Source: Comamonadaceae bacterium PBBC2 (lineage in GTDB: Bacteria; Pseudomonadota; Gammaproteobacteria; Burkholderiales; Burkholderiaceae_C). From it: 39,949 nucleotides of DNA. The notes below the pieces were generated by a model that had not been told where the DNA came from, did no database searches, and worked only from the letters and a program-made list of their open reading frames with translations. Shown in pieces: positions 7,703-15,320 of this stretch (its first letter is position 1; every line of letters begins with the position of its first letter). The translations under genes and the position numbers were made by a program. The stretch is taken from positions 1-39,949 of the forward strand of contig NKIO01000031.1 of NCBI GenBank assembly GCA_002255935.1, given 5' to 3'.

Positions 7703-8611
7703 ATGTCACTTCCCTCACGCGTTCAACTCATCGATGTCGGCCCCCGCGACGGCCTGCAAAACGAAAAACAGCCCGTGCCCGCAGCGGTCAAGATCGAGCT
7801 GGTGCACCGCCTGCAAGCGGCCGGCCTGACCGAGATCGAAGTCACCAGTTTTGTGTCCCCCAAATGGGTGCCGCAAATGGCCGACAACGCCGAGGTCATG
7901 AACGGCATCCAGCGTCAGGCAGGCGTGCGCTACTCGGTGCTCACGCCCAATGCCCAAGGTTTTGAAGCCGCCAGCAAAACACGGCCCGACGAGATCGTGG
8001 TGTTTGGCGCCGCCAGCGAAGCCTTCAGCCACAAAAACATCAACTGCTCGATCGCCGAAAGCATCGAGCGCTTTGCCCCCGTGGTGCAGGCCGCGTTGGC
8101 GGCCGGCATTGCGGTGCGCGGCGCCATGAGCTGTACAGTGGCCTGCCCTTACGAGGGTGAGGTCGCCCCCGAGCGCGTGGCCTATCTGGCGGGCCTGATG
8201 AAGCAGATCGGTGTGCAGCGCGTGGACGTGGCCGACACCATCGGTGCGGGCACACCGCTCAAGGTGCAAAAAGCCATCGAGGCCACCTTGCCGTATTTCG
8301 ATGTGGACCACATCTGCGGGCATTTTCACGACACCTATGGCCAAGCGCTGGCCAACACCTTGGCCGCGCTGCAAATGGGCGTGTGGAACTTCCAGTCTTC
8401 CGTCGCAGGTCTGGGCGGCTGCCCTTACGCCAAAGGCGCCACCGGCAATGTGTCCACCGAAGACGTGGTCTACATGCTGCACGGCATGGGCATCGACACC
8501 GGCATCGACCTCGACAAACTGGTCGACGCGGGCGCGTTCATCAGCGGTTTTCTGGGCCGCCAGCCCAACTCCAACGTGGCCAAAGCCATCCTCAACAAAC
8601 GCTTGGGCTGA
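7703..8611 (+). CDS. liuE: Hydroxymethylglutaryl-CoA lyase
   Basis: A 302-residue TIM-barrel lyase that splits HMG-CoA into acetoacetate and acetyl-CoA, the last step of leucine breakdown. Diagnostic motifs are DVGPRDGLQNE near the N-terminus (catalytic Arg and metal-binding Asp), HFHDTYGQAL (metal-binding histidines) and GLGGCPYAKGATGNVSTED with the active-site Cys near the C-terminus. The length equals the family norm. It is the last recognisable liu gene of the operon and is followed after 3 bp by the YbaK-domain gene. Confidence 0.95.
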   Translation: MSLPSRVQLIDVGPRDGLQNEKQPVPAAVKIELVHRLQAAGLTEIEVTSFVSPKWVPQMADNAEVMNGIQRQAGVRYSVLTPNAQGFEAASKTRPDEIVVFGAASEAFSHKNINCSIAESIERFAPVVQAALAAGIAVRGAMSCTVACPYEGEVAPERVAYLAGLMKQIGVQRVDVADTIGAGTPLKVQKAIEATLPYFDVDHICGHFHDTYGQALANTLAALQMGVWNFQSSVAGLGGCPYAKGATGNVSTEDVVYMLHGMGIDTGIDLDKLVDAGAFISGFLGRQPNSNVAKAILNKRLG

Positions 8612-8614
8612 ACC

Positions 8615-9127
8615 ATGTGCGGCGCTGAACTCCATGCCCTGCCCGAAGGCGTTCAACGCGTGGCCAGGGCTTTGCAAGATGCGAACCACCCGCACACGCC
8701 GCTCATGCTGGAGGGGGCAGCCCGCACCGCCCAAGAGGCCGCAGACGGCCTGGGCGTGCAGCTGGGGCAGATCGCCAAGAGCGTGATCTTCAAGCGCAAG
8801 CAAGACGGCGTGGCCGTGCTGGTGGTCACCTCGGGCGACCGCCGGGTGGACGAGAAAAAGGTCTCGAACCTGGTCGGCAAAATCGGCCGCGCCGATGCCG
8901 ACTTTGTCAAAGCGCACACCGGCTTCACCATCGGTGGCGTCTCGCCCGTGGCGCACCTGTTCCCGCCCGTCACGCTGCTCGACCAAGACCTCTGGCGCTT
9001 TGACGAGATCTGGGCCGCAGCCGGTCATCCGCACGCGGTCTTTCGCTTGTTGCCTGAAGACCTGAAACCCCTGACCGGCGCAGACGTGGCCGATGTGGTG
9101 CAATCGGCACCCGAGGTCGCCCCATGA
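8615..9127 (+). CDS. YbaK/ProX-type aminoacyl-tRNA deacylase domain protein
   Basis: A 170-residue single-domain protein of the YbaK/prolyl-tRNA-synthetase-associated family, which removes wrongly attached amino acids from tRNA in trans. Family marks are TAQEAADGLGVQLGQIAKS, followed by IFKRKQDGVAVLVV, and GFTIGGVSPVAH, which forms the substrate pocket. It starts 3 bp after liuE and overlaps the next gene by 4 bp, so it belongs to the same transcription unit. The specific tRNA substrate cannot be told from sequence. Confidence 0.88.
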   Translation: MCGAELHALPEGVQRVARALQDANHPHTPLMLEGAARTAQEAADGLGVQLGQIAKSVIFKRKQDGVAVLVVTSGDRRVDEKKVSNLVGKIGRADADFVKAHTGFTIGGVSPVAHLFPPVTLLDQDLWRFDEIWAAAGHPHAVFRLLPEDLKPLTGADVADVVQSAPEVAP

Positions 9128-9381
9128 ACAAGCATTACTGGAAAAAACTCAGTGCCCTGGCCCAGCAAGTGCTGGCCCAGCCCACACCGCCTGCGCCCAA
9201 CTCGGTGCCATCGCCTTGCGTGTCGCTGTGCCTGATGCACCCCAGCGGCGGCTGGTGCGAAGGCTGCCTGCGCACGCTGCCCGAGATCGGCGGCTGGAGC
9301 CGCGCCACCGACGCCGAAAAGCTCGCCGTCTGGCAAGCCATTCCACAGCGCCTGCGCGAGCAACAAGCCAGCGACCTCTGA
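9124..9381 (+). CDS. DUF1289 domain protein
   Basis: An 85-residue protein with the DUF1289 four-cysteine pattern SPCVSLCLMHPSGGWCEGCL, probably a small metal-binding module, followed by RTLPEIGGWS. The N-terminal 30 residues are less conserved and proline-rich. The ATG overlaps the stop of the YbaK-domain gene by 4 bp. The function of the family is not established. Confidence 0.85.
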   Translation: MNKHYWKKLSALAQQVLAQPTPPAPNSVPSPCVSLCLMHPSGGWCEGCLRTLPEIGGWSRATDAEKLAVWQAIPQRLREQQASDL

Positions 9382-9416
9382 GCCCCCTCATTGAAACCAC
9401 CGGCCAAGGCCCGACC

Positions 9417-10058
9417 ATGAAAACCATCCACTTCTATCTGGACTTCATCTCGCCCTACGCCTGGTTGGCTTTTGACGCCTTGCCCCAAGCGCTGGAGGGC
9501 ATCAGCCACCGCGTGTTGTTCAAGCCGGTGGTGTTTGGCGCCATGCTCAAGCACCATGGCCAGTTGGGCCCGGCCGAGATTCCGTCCAAGCGCGACTGGA
9601 CCTACCGCCAAGTGCAGTGGCAAGCCCGCGCCCAAGGCACCCCCTTGCAGCTGCCCGCCAGCCACCCCTTCAACTCACTCGCTTTGCTGCGTTTGGCCAC
9701 CGCCTGCGATGCAGACGGCACGCCCAACCGATTTGTGTGCGACAAAATTTTTCGCCATGTGTGGTGCAGCGGCCTAGAGGCTGCCGACGCGACCCGCCTG
9801 GCTGCACTCAGCGCAGACCTGCAACCTGTGGGCGACGTGACCAGCGACACCGTCAAGCAACAACTCAAAGCCCACACCGACGAAGCCATTGCACTGAACC
9901 TGTTTGGCGTGCCCAGCATGGTGGTCGACGGGCAAGTGTTCTGGGGCAACGACGCACTGCCCATGCTGCGGGCCTATCTGCAAGGCGATGCGTGGTTCCA
10001 GTCGTCCGACTGGACCGGCGTGGCCCAGCTGCCCGTGGGTGTGCAGCGCAAGCCTTGA
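9417..10058 (+). CDS. 2-hydroxychromene-2-carboxylate isomerase-like DsbA-family protein
   Basis: A 213-residue thioredoxin-fold protein of the HCCA isomerase/DsbA-like group. The N-terminal FYLDFISPYAWLAF carries the Ser-Pro active-site pair that replaces CxxC in the kappa-class glutathione-dependent isomerases. The C-terminal FGVPSMVVDGQVFWGNDAL is the cis-Pro loop typical of the family. The start at 9417 follows the conserved N-terminus; a longer in-frame reading from 9093 would overlap two genes and is rejected. NahD-type naphthalene isomerases belong here, but no aromatic pathway is nearby, so the substrate is unknown. Confidence 0.85.
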   Translation: MKTIHFYLDFISPYAWLAFDALPQALEGISHRVLFKPVVFGAMLKHHGQLGPAEIPSKRDWTYRQVQWQARAQGTPLQLPASHPFNSLALLRLATACDADGTPNRFVCDKIFRHVWCSGLEAADATRLAALSADLQPVGDVTSDTVKQQLKAHTDEAIALNLFGVPSMVVDGQVFWGNDALPMLRAYLQGDAWFQSSDWTGVAQLPVGVQRKP

Positions 10059-10105
10059 GGCTTGTTTGATCTGGTGCAAGCTTTGCATCAGTCCGGCCTG
10101 TCATC

Positions 10106-10882
10106 ATGGCCACCGAGACGCTCATGAGACTGGCCCTGATATCCGACATCCATGCCAACCGGCAAGCCTTGATGGCCTGCTTGGCGCACGCGCGCCTGCA
10201 GGGCGTTGAGCAATGCGCTTTTTTGGGCGACCTGGTGGGTTATGGCGGCGAGCCCGTGGCGGTGCTGGACACCGTGATGGCACTGGCCGCGCAAGGCGCT
10301 TGGGTGCTGCAAGGCAACCACGATGCCATGGCACTGAACCCGCCCACCGCCCAAGGTGGCGAAGCGACGCAAGGCAGCCAAGGCGCGGCATGGACCCACG
10401 CCCAACTGAGCGTCGAGCATCTGGCGTTTTTGGCCGCCTTGCCTTTGACGATCCAGCGCGAGGCCTTGCTGCTGGTGCACGCCAGTGCCGACCAACCCGC
10501 GACTTGGCGCTATGTGGACAGCGAACGTGCGGCAGGCCATTGCCTCGATGCCGCGCAGGCGCAGGGCGCCGCGCATGTGCTGGTGGGGCATGTGCACCAC
10601 CAAACTTTGTATTACCAAGGTGCGGGCCGCTTGTTGATGAAGTTTGAACCCAAGCCGGGGCTGGCCGTGCCCATGTCGCCGCACCGGCCGCTGGTGGCGT
10701 GTGTGGGCTCGTGTGGCCAACCGCGCGACGGCGATCCGCGTGCCATGTACACCGTCTATGACCTGGGTGCGCGCAAGATCACCTTCCACCGCGTGCCCTA
10801 CAACCACACCGAAGCGGCAGCGGCGATTCGCCAGGCCGGCATGCCGGAATCTTTTGCACAGCGACTGGAGCGTGGCCGTTGA
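10106..10882 (+). CDS. Calcineurin-like metallophosphoesterase
   Basis: A 258-residue phosphoesterase with the complete dinuclear-metal motif set: SDIHAN (motif I), GDLVGYG (II), GNHD (III), a VHAS histidine and GHVHH (V). This is the bacterial PPP/ApaH-like type that hydrolyses phosphoproteins or small phosphodiesters. An alternative start at 10124 (MRLALISDIHAN) would put motif I at the N-terminus, as is usual, and may be the true one. Its stop overlaps the TTG start of the kinase gene by 4 bp, so the two are translationally coupled, which suggests a phosphatase-kinase pair. Confidence 0.88.
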   Translation: MATETLMRLALISDIHANRQALMACLAHARLQGVEQCAFLGDLVGYGGEPVAVLDTVMALAAQGAWVLQGNHDAMALNPPTAQGGEATQGSQGAAWTHAQLSVEHLAFLAALPLTIQREALLLVHASADQPATWRYVDSERAAGHCLDAAQAQGAAHVLVGHVHHQTLYYQGAGRLLMKFEPKPGLAVPMSPHRPLVACVGSCGQPRDGDPRAMYTVYDLGARKITFHRVPYNHTEAAAAIRQAGMPESFAQRLERGR

Positions 10883-12324
10883 AACTGCTGAACCCCGGAC
10901 ACGAGATCGACGGCTTTGAGATTGAGGCCTGCATGCACGCGGGCGGCATGGCCCATGTGTACAAAGTGGTGTATGCCCCGGCGGCCGATGGCAGTCGCCG
11001 TGCCAGCGAGTTCCCCATGGCCATGAAGATTCCGCGCATGACCGCGGGCGATGGCGCAGAAAACATCGTCAGCTTTGAAATCGAGCTGCAAATCCTGTCC
11101 GAGCTCAAGGGCACGCATGTGCCGCGCTTTGTGGCGGCGGGCGATTTGTCGCGCGTGCCTTATTTGGTCATGGAATACGTCGAAGGCCAGACTTTGCAGC
11201 ATTGGCTGGAGGGGCCCCAGCCCTTGCCTGTGCAGGACATCGCCGCATTGGGCGCGGCCATGGCGCGTGCGGCGCACAGCCTGCACCAGCAAAACGTTTG
11301 CCACCTTGATCTGAAACCGGCCAATGTCTTGATCCGCCCCGATGGCAGCGCGGTCATGCTGGACTATGGCTTGTCCTGCCACGCCCATTACCCCGACTTG
11401 CTGGCCGAGGAACTGCGCAAAGCGGTCGGCTCGCCGGTCTGGATTTCGCCTGAGCAGGTGGTGGGTGTACGGGGCGATCCGCGCAGCGACATCTTTGCCT
11501 TGGGGGTCATGCTGTACGAGTTGGCCACCGGTGCGCTGCCCTTTGGCGAGCCTGCCACCCCAGGCGGTTTGCGCCAGCGCTTGTGGATGGACCCGGTGCC
11601 GCCACGGCGGCACCGAGCCGACCTGCCCGAATGGTTGCAAGAAGTGATCCTGCGTTGCCTGGAGCCCGTGGCCGACCAGCGTTACCCCTCGGCCTCGCAT
11701 TTGGCGTTTGACTTGACCCATCCGGATCAGGTCAAGGTGACCGATCGCGGGCGCAAGACCGAAGGCACTGGTTTCTGGGTCCACTTCAAGCGTTGGCTGC
11801 GTGCAGCCGGCATGGCCTACCAGCCCAGCCCGGTGGCGGTGCAGCAGATCGAGCAAGTGCCCATCATCATGGTGGCGGTGCCCCACCACGATGTGAGCGA
11901 TGCCACCTTGTATTCGCTGCGCGAGGCCGTGGCCCGTTCGCTGGGCATCCGGCCTGGGGCGCGGCTGGCTTGTGTGACGGTGATCTCACCCGGCCAGACC
12001 AGCAGCACCGAAGTGGAAAAAGGCGAAACCCAGGTCCACCGTTGGCACCTGAGTCGCTTGCAGCAATGGGCCCAGCCACTCGACTTGAACGACCACCAAA
12101 CCTCGTTCCATGTGCTGGAGTCGGGCGATGTGGCCAGTGCCTTGTTGGCCTATGCCACTGGCAATCAGGTGAACATGATCATCATGGGGGCCGCCACCCA
12201 CGGCCTGCAAATGCAGCGCTTTGTGGCCACTGTGCCGATCAAGGTGGCGATGGAAGCGGCGTGCACGGTGATCTTGGTCAAGCAAAGCCTGCCCTTCGAG
12301 CATCTGGCCGCCGTGGCGGCTTGA
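10879..12324 (+). CDS. Ser/Thr protein kinase fused to a universal-stress (UspA) domain
   Basis: A 481-residue protein. Residues 1-285 are a Hanks-type kinase: a glycine-loop equivalent AGGMAHVYKV, Lys50 in AMKIPR, HLDLKPANV with catalytic D144, DYG (162-164) in place of DFG, SPEQ in place of APE, and SDIFALGVMLYEL. Arg of HRD is replaced by Leu, making it a non-RD kinase. Residues from about 325 form a Usp domain, with VPIIMVAV at its start and MIIMGAATHG near its end. There is no membrane segment, so the protein is probably cytoplasmic. The TTG start overlaps the phosphoesterase stop (TTGA). The gene converges on the DUF4212 gene with 6 bp between stops. Confidence 0.88.
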   Translation: MKLLNPGHEIDGFEIEACMHAGGMAHVYKVVYAPAADGSRRASEFPMAMKIPRMTAGDGAENIVSFEIELQILSELKGTHVPRFVAAGDLSRVPYLVMEYVEGQTLQHWLEGPQPLPVQDIAALGAAMARAAHSLHQQNVCHLDLKPANVLIRPDGSAVMLDYGLSCHAHYPDLLAEELRKAVGSPVWISPEQVVGVRGDPRSDIFALGVMLYELATGALPFGEPATPGGLRQRLWMDPVPPRRHRADLPEWLQEVILRCLEPVADQRYPSASHLAFDLTHPDQVKVTDRGRKTEGTGFWVHFKRWLRAAGMAYQPSPVAVQQIEQVPIIMVAVPHHDVSDATLYSLREAVARSLGIRPGARLACVTVISPGQTSSTEVEKGETQVHRWHLSRLQQWAQPLDLNDHQTSFHVLESGDVASALLAYATGNQVNMIIMGAATHGLQMQRFVATVPIKVAMEAACTVILVKQSLPFEHLAAVAA

Positions 12325-12330
12325 GCGGCG

Positions 12331-12594
12331 TCAATCTGCCGGTGCGTCTTCCAGCTGCGCCAGTTCTTTTTCCCAGCGGTTGATCAAAACCGCGTTGAGG
12401 ATGGTCAGCAGCAGGAAGGTCAGCACGCTGCCTTGCGCAGCCATCCAGAAATTGAATTGCCAGTTGAAGAAAGCGAAGTTCAGATCGTTGGCAAAAGGCA
12501 CCCAGGCAAAACTCACCGAGGCCCAAATCGCCAGCAAGACCCAGGTCGTGTGGCGGATTCTTTGGCGCAGTACTTGGGCTCTGGATGGTTTCAC
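12331..12594 (-). CDS. DUF4212-type small membrane protein
   Basis: An 87-residue protein with two hydrophobic helices (about residues 14-34 and 50-70). The pattern of N-terminal RxRxRxTTWVLLAIW, then FNFWMAAQGSVLTFLLL and a closing LINRWEKE, fits DUF4212, the small subunit normally encoded beside a sodium:solute symporter. No such symporter gene adjoins it: it converges on the kinase gene and is divergent from the MFS transporter. It may work with a distant symporter or in some way with the MFS protein. Confidence 0.7.
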   Translation of the reverse strand: MKPSRAQVLRQRIRHTTWVLLAIWASVSFAWVPFANDLNFAFFNWQFNFWMAAQGSVLTFLLLTILNAVLINRWEKELAQLEDAPAD

Positions 12595-12651
12595 GTCGAA
12601 ATGACCTCGATGGCATCAGGGATTCGGTCCATTATCGGCCGAATAAAGCCT

Positions 12652-12664
12652 AGGGATTACCCCT
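12652..12664. promoter_or_regulatory. Short palindrome in the DUF4212/MFS divergent region
   Basis: AGGG-ATTAC-CCCT is a symmetric 13-bp site in the 224-bp region between the two divergent membrane-protein genes, and could be an operator shared by both. The rest of the region holds AT-rich stretches, a near-palindrome around CGGCCG (12631-12646) and the transporter RBS (TTGGAG, 12805-12810). I could not assign a regulator. Confidence 0.25.
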
Positions 12665-12818
12665 GAAAAACGGCCTTATTTCATGATGCGGCATGAAAAC
12701 AAAGGGTTTCCACTTGGGTTGTAAGCGTCTGTTGGCAGCCCGTCAGAAGATGGAAAGTGGGCACTCCAAGAATCACCCCAAGTTTCCGTGTCGGAGACTC
12801 TTTTTTGGAGACAGCTTT

Positions 12819-14579
12819 ATGGCTACAGCAACACCCCGCCCGATGTCGGCGGAAGAGAAGAAGGTCATTTTTGCCTCTTCTCTGGGTACCGTTTTCGAAT
12901 GGTATGACTTCTACCTGTACGGCTCTTTGGCCGCCATCATCGCCAAGCAATTCTTCAGCGGTCTGGACGAGGGCTCGGCCTTCATCTTCGCCCTGTTGGC
13001 TTTTGCTGCCGGCTTCATCGTGCGTCCTTTTGGCGCGCTGGTGTTCGGCCGTTTGGGCGACATGATCGGTCGCAAGTACACCTTCTTGGTGACCATCTTG
13101 ATCATGGGCGCATCGACCTTCATCGTCGGTGTCTTGCCCAACTACGCCAGCATTGGCGTGGCCGCTCCCGTCATCCTGATCTGCCTGCGCTTGTTGCAAG
13201 GTTTGGCTTTGGGTGGTGAGTACGGTGGTGCTGCCACTTACGTGGCCGAGCACGCTCCCATGGGCAAGCGCGGTGCCTACACCGCCTGGATCCAGACCAC
13301 AGCCACGCTGGGCCTGTTCCTGTCCTTGATGGTGATTTTGGGTACACGTACCGCCATCGGTGAAGAAGCCTTCGCTGATTGGGGCTGGCGCGTGCCGTTC
13401 ATCGTCTCGATCATCATGTTGATCATCTCGGTCTACATCCGTTTGAGCATGAACGAATCGCCTGCTTTCGTGAAAATGAAGGCTGAAGGCAAGACGTCCA
13501 AAGCCCCTCTGACCGAAGCCTTCGGCCAGTGGAAAAACCTCAAGATCGTGATCTTGGCCCTGATCGGTTTGACCGCGGGTCAAGCCGTGGTCTGGTACTC
13601 CGGTCAGTTCTACGCTTTGTTCTTCTTGACCCAGGCATTGAAAGTGGACGGCGCCACCGCCAACATCATGGTGGCCGTGTCTTTGATCATCGGTACACCG
13701 TTCTTCATTGTCTTCGGTTCGCTGTCTGACAAGATCGGCCGCAAGCCGATCATCTTGGCCGGTTGCTTGTTGGCCGCTTTGACTTACTTCCCCGTGTTCA
13801 AAGCACTGACCAAGGCTGCTAACCCAGACCTGGCCGCTGCTCAGGAAAAAGCCCAAGTGGTCGTGATCGCTGATCCAGCCGAGTGCTCGTTCCAGTTCAA
13901 CCCCACAGGCACCAAGAAGTTCACATCGTCTTGCGACATCGCCAAGCAACGTTTGGCTGGCGCTTCGGTGAGCTACTCCAACGAAGTGGCTGCTGCCGGT
14001 ACCCCCGCCATCATCAAAGTGGGCGAGACCACCGTGCAAGTCAAGTACTCTGCTGACGACGTGGCTGCTGCCAAGGCCAAGGCCGAGGAAAAGCTGGCTG
14101 CTCTGAACGCGGCTGAACCCAAAGATGCCAAGGCCATCGAAGCTGCCACCAAGTCTGTCAAAGACCTGAGCAACGAGAAGACCGCTGGTGCAACCCTGTT
14201 GGGTGCCAACCTGGGTGCAGCTCTGAAAGCCGCTGGCTATCCTGCCAAGGCTGACATGGCCAAGTTCGACAAGACCATGGTGATCATCATCCTGACTTAC
14301 CTGGTGATCTTGGTAACCATGGTGTACGGTCCTATCGCCGCCATGTTGGTCGAGATGTTCCCCACCCGCATCCGTTACACATCCATGTCCTTGCCTTACC
14401 ACATCGGTAACGGCTGGTTCGGCGGCCTGTTGCCCACCACCGCATTCGCGATCGTGGCCCAGACCGGTAACATGTACAACGGTCTGTGGTACCCCATCAT
14501 CATCGCCGGTGCAACCGTCGTGATCGGTGGCTTGTTCATCAAAGAAACCAAAGACGTGGACATCTACGCTGAAGACTGA
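12819..14579 (+). CDS. MHS-type MFS transporter with large soluble insert
   Basis: A 586-residue permease of the metabolite:H+ symporter branch of the major facilitator superfamily. The family signature GTVFEWYDFYLYG is in helix 1, GRLGDMIGRKYTF lies in the loop after helix 2, and GLALGGEYGGA follows. A hydrophilic segment of about 150 residues (328-480), rich in Ala and Lys and with two cysteines, splits the C-terminal helices and resumes at MVIIILTYLVILVTMVYG. The start at 12819 has a good RBS; the extension to 12693 has no family character. Codons are strongly biased (GGT, CTG, ATC, AAG), unlike neighbours, as in highly expressed genes. The substrate is probably an organic acid but is not determined. 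Confidence 0.88.
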   Translation: MATATPRPMSAEEKKVIFASSLGTVFEWYDFYLYGSLAAIIAKQFFSGLDEGSAFIFALLAFAAGFIVRPFGALVFGRLGDMIGRKYTFLVTILIMGASTFIVGVLPNYASIGVAAPVILICLRLLQGLALGGEYGGAATYVAEHAPMGKRGAYTAWIQTTATLGLFLSLMVILGTRTAIGEEAFADWGWRVPFIVSIIMLIISVYIRLSMNESPAFVKMKAEGKTSKAPLTEAFGQWKNLKIVILALIGLTAGQAVVWYSGQFYALFFLTQALKVDGATANIMVAVSLIIGTPFFIVFGSLSDKIGRKPIILAGCLLAALTYFPVFKALTKAANPDLAAAQEKAQVVVIADPAECSFQFNPTGTKKFTSSCDIAKQRLAGASVSYSNEVAAAGTPAIIKVGETTVQVKYSADDVAAAKAKAEEKLAALNAAEPKDAKAIEAATKSVKDLSNEKTAGATLLGANLGAALKAAGYPAKADMAKFDKTMVIIILTYLVILVTMVYGPIAAMLVEMFPTRIRYTSMSLPYHIGNGWFGGLLPTTAFAIVAQTGNMYNGLWYPIIIAGATVVIGGLFIKETKDVDIYAED

Positions 14580-14595
14580 TCTTCACTTGTAAGCA

Positions 14596-14652
14596 ACCCG
14601 GGGGGACTCGGGTGCTACATTCAGGGCCTTCCCTCTGTGGAGGGCCTTTTTC
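14596..14652 (+). terminator. Probable terminator after the MFS gene
   Basis: Two hairpins follow the stop codon: ACCCG/CGGGT (14596-14600 and 14609-14613), and CCCTC-TGTG-GAGGG (14631-14644) followed by CC and five T. The second is a plausible though short rho-independent terminator. It lies just before the RBS of the next small gene, so some readthrough is possible. Confidence 0.55.
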
Positions 14653-14669
14653 ATTATTGGAGATGAACT

Positions 14670-14858
14670 ATGTGGAAAATTGCTGTGGGTTTCGCCGTGT
14701 TTGCGGCCATCGCCCTGTATGTGATCGGTAAAGGCGGCGACAGCCTGGACATGAGTGGCGAGAAGCACGGCGCGGATGCTGTGCACTCAGAGCCTGCCAA
14801 GGCTGATGCATCGGCCCCTGCTGCTGCACCCGCACCAGCCGCCAGCGCTGCCAAGTAA
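14670..14858 (+). CDS. Small single-pass membrane protein with Ala/Pro-rich tail
   Basis: A 62-residue protein: hydrophobic residues 3-20 (IAVGFAVFAAIALYVIG) form one membrane segment or uncleaved signal anchor, followed by a hydrophilic stretch and an Ala/Pro-rich C-terminus. A GGAG RBS lies 7 bp upstream, and a strong terminator follows. I do not recognise the family. The closeness to the MFS gene, its RBS and its dedicated terminator support a real gene, perhaps one of the many small membrane proteins of unknown role. Confidence 0.65.
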   Translation: MWKIAVGFAVFAAIALYVIGKGGDSLDMSGEKHGADAVHSEPAKADASAPAAAPAPAASAAK

Positions 14859-14871
14859 GCGCCATTGAATG

Positions 14872-14922
14872 CCCCATCCATGGGGTGTTGAATTCAAAGC
14901 CACGCATTCGCGTGGCTTTCTT
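14872..14922 (+). terminator. Rho-independent terminator
   Basis: AAAGCCACGC (14896-14905), loop ATTC, and GCGTGGCTTT (14910-14919) make a perfect 10-bp stem with flanking T-rich sequence. A second perfect stem, CCCCAT/ATGGGG (14872-14885), precedes it. It ends the MFS-small-protein unit. Confidence 0.85.
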
Positions 14923-14945
14923 CTTGGAGGGTGCGCATTGAGCCC

Positions 14946-15220
14946 GTAGGCGCCAGCCCTGCTGGCGATGGTGAGGATGGTCGTCCTACGAGGGTTGATC
15001 GCTTGCAGGGCAAGCTCCCACAGGGTCAAGCTCTCAACGCCCACGTTATCTTTGCCACATGACCGCATAGTTGTAGGAGCCAGCCCTGCTGGCGATCGCG
15101 AGGTTGGTCGCCCTACGAGGGTTGATCGCTTGCAGGGCAAGCTCCCACAGGTCAAGCTCTCAACGCCTTATTCTTTGCCACATGACCGCATTCTTGTAGG
15201 AGCCAGCCCTGCTGGCGATG
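14946..15220. repeat. REP-like tandem array (family A) before uvrA
   Basis: A unit of about 125 bp occurs twice (14946-15072 and 15073-15195) and a third time as its first 25 bp only (15196-15220). Each unit holds a forward element, GTAGGAGCCAGCCCTGCTGG..., with stem CCAGCcctGCTGG, and an inverted element with stem GCTTGCaggGCAAGC ending GCTCCCAC. A non-repeat tail ends TTTGCCACATGACCGCAT. No gene is seen in 14923-15320. The array leaves about 100 bp for the uvrA promoter. Confidence 0.85.
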
Positions 15221-15320
15221 GCTGGTGGGCAACAGCGTGTCGAAGCAGCAGCAGGGCTGGCGGACAGGGGGTTATTCGTGCGGCCCTAGAATGCTTGGCC
15301 CCCACCCCAAAAAGTCAAGC

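Noticed and set aside
12693..12818. N-terminal extension of the MFS transporter
   Set aside because: The extra 42 residues have no MFS character, while 12819 has a good RBS and the family start.
15225..15320. N-terminal extension of UvrA
   Set aside because: The 32 extra residues derive partly from repeat DNA, and [15 protein letters not shown] matches where UvrA begins.
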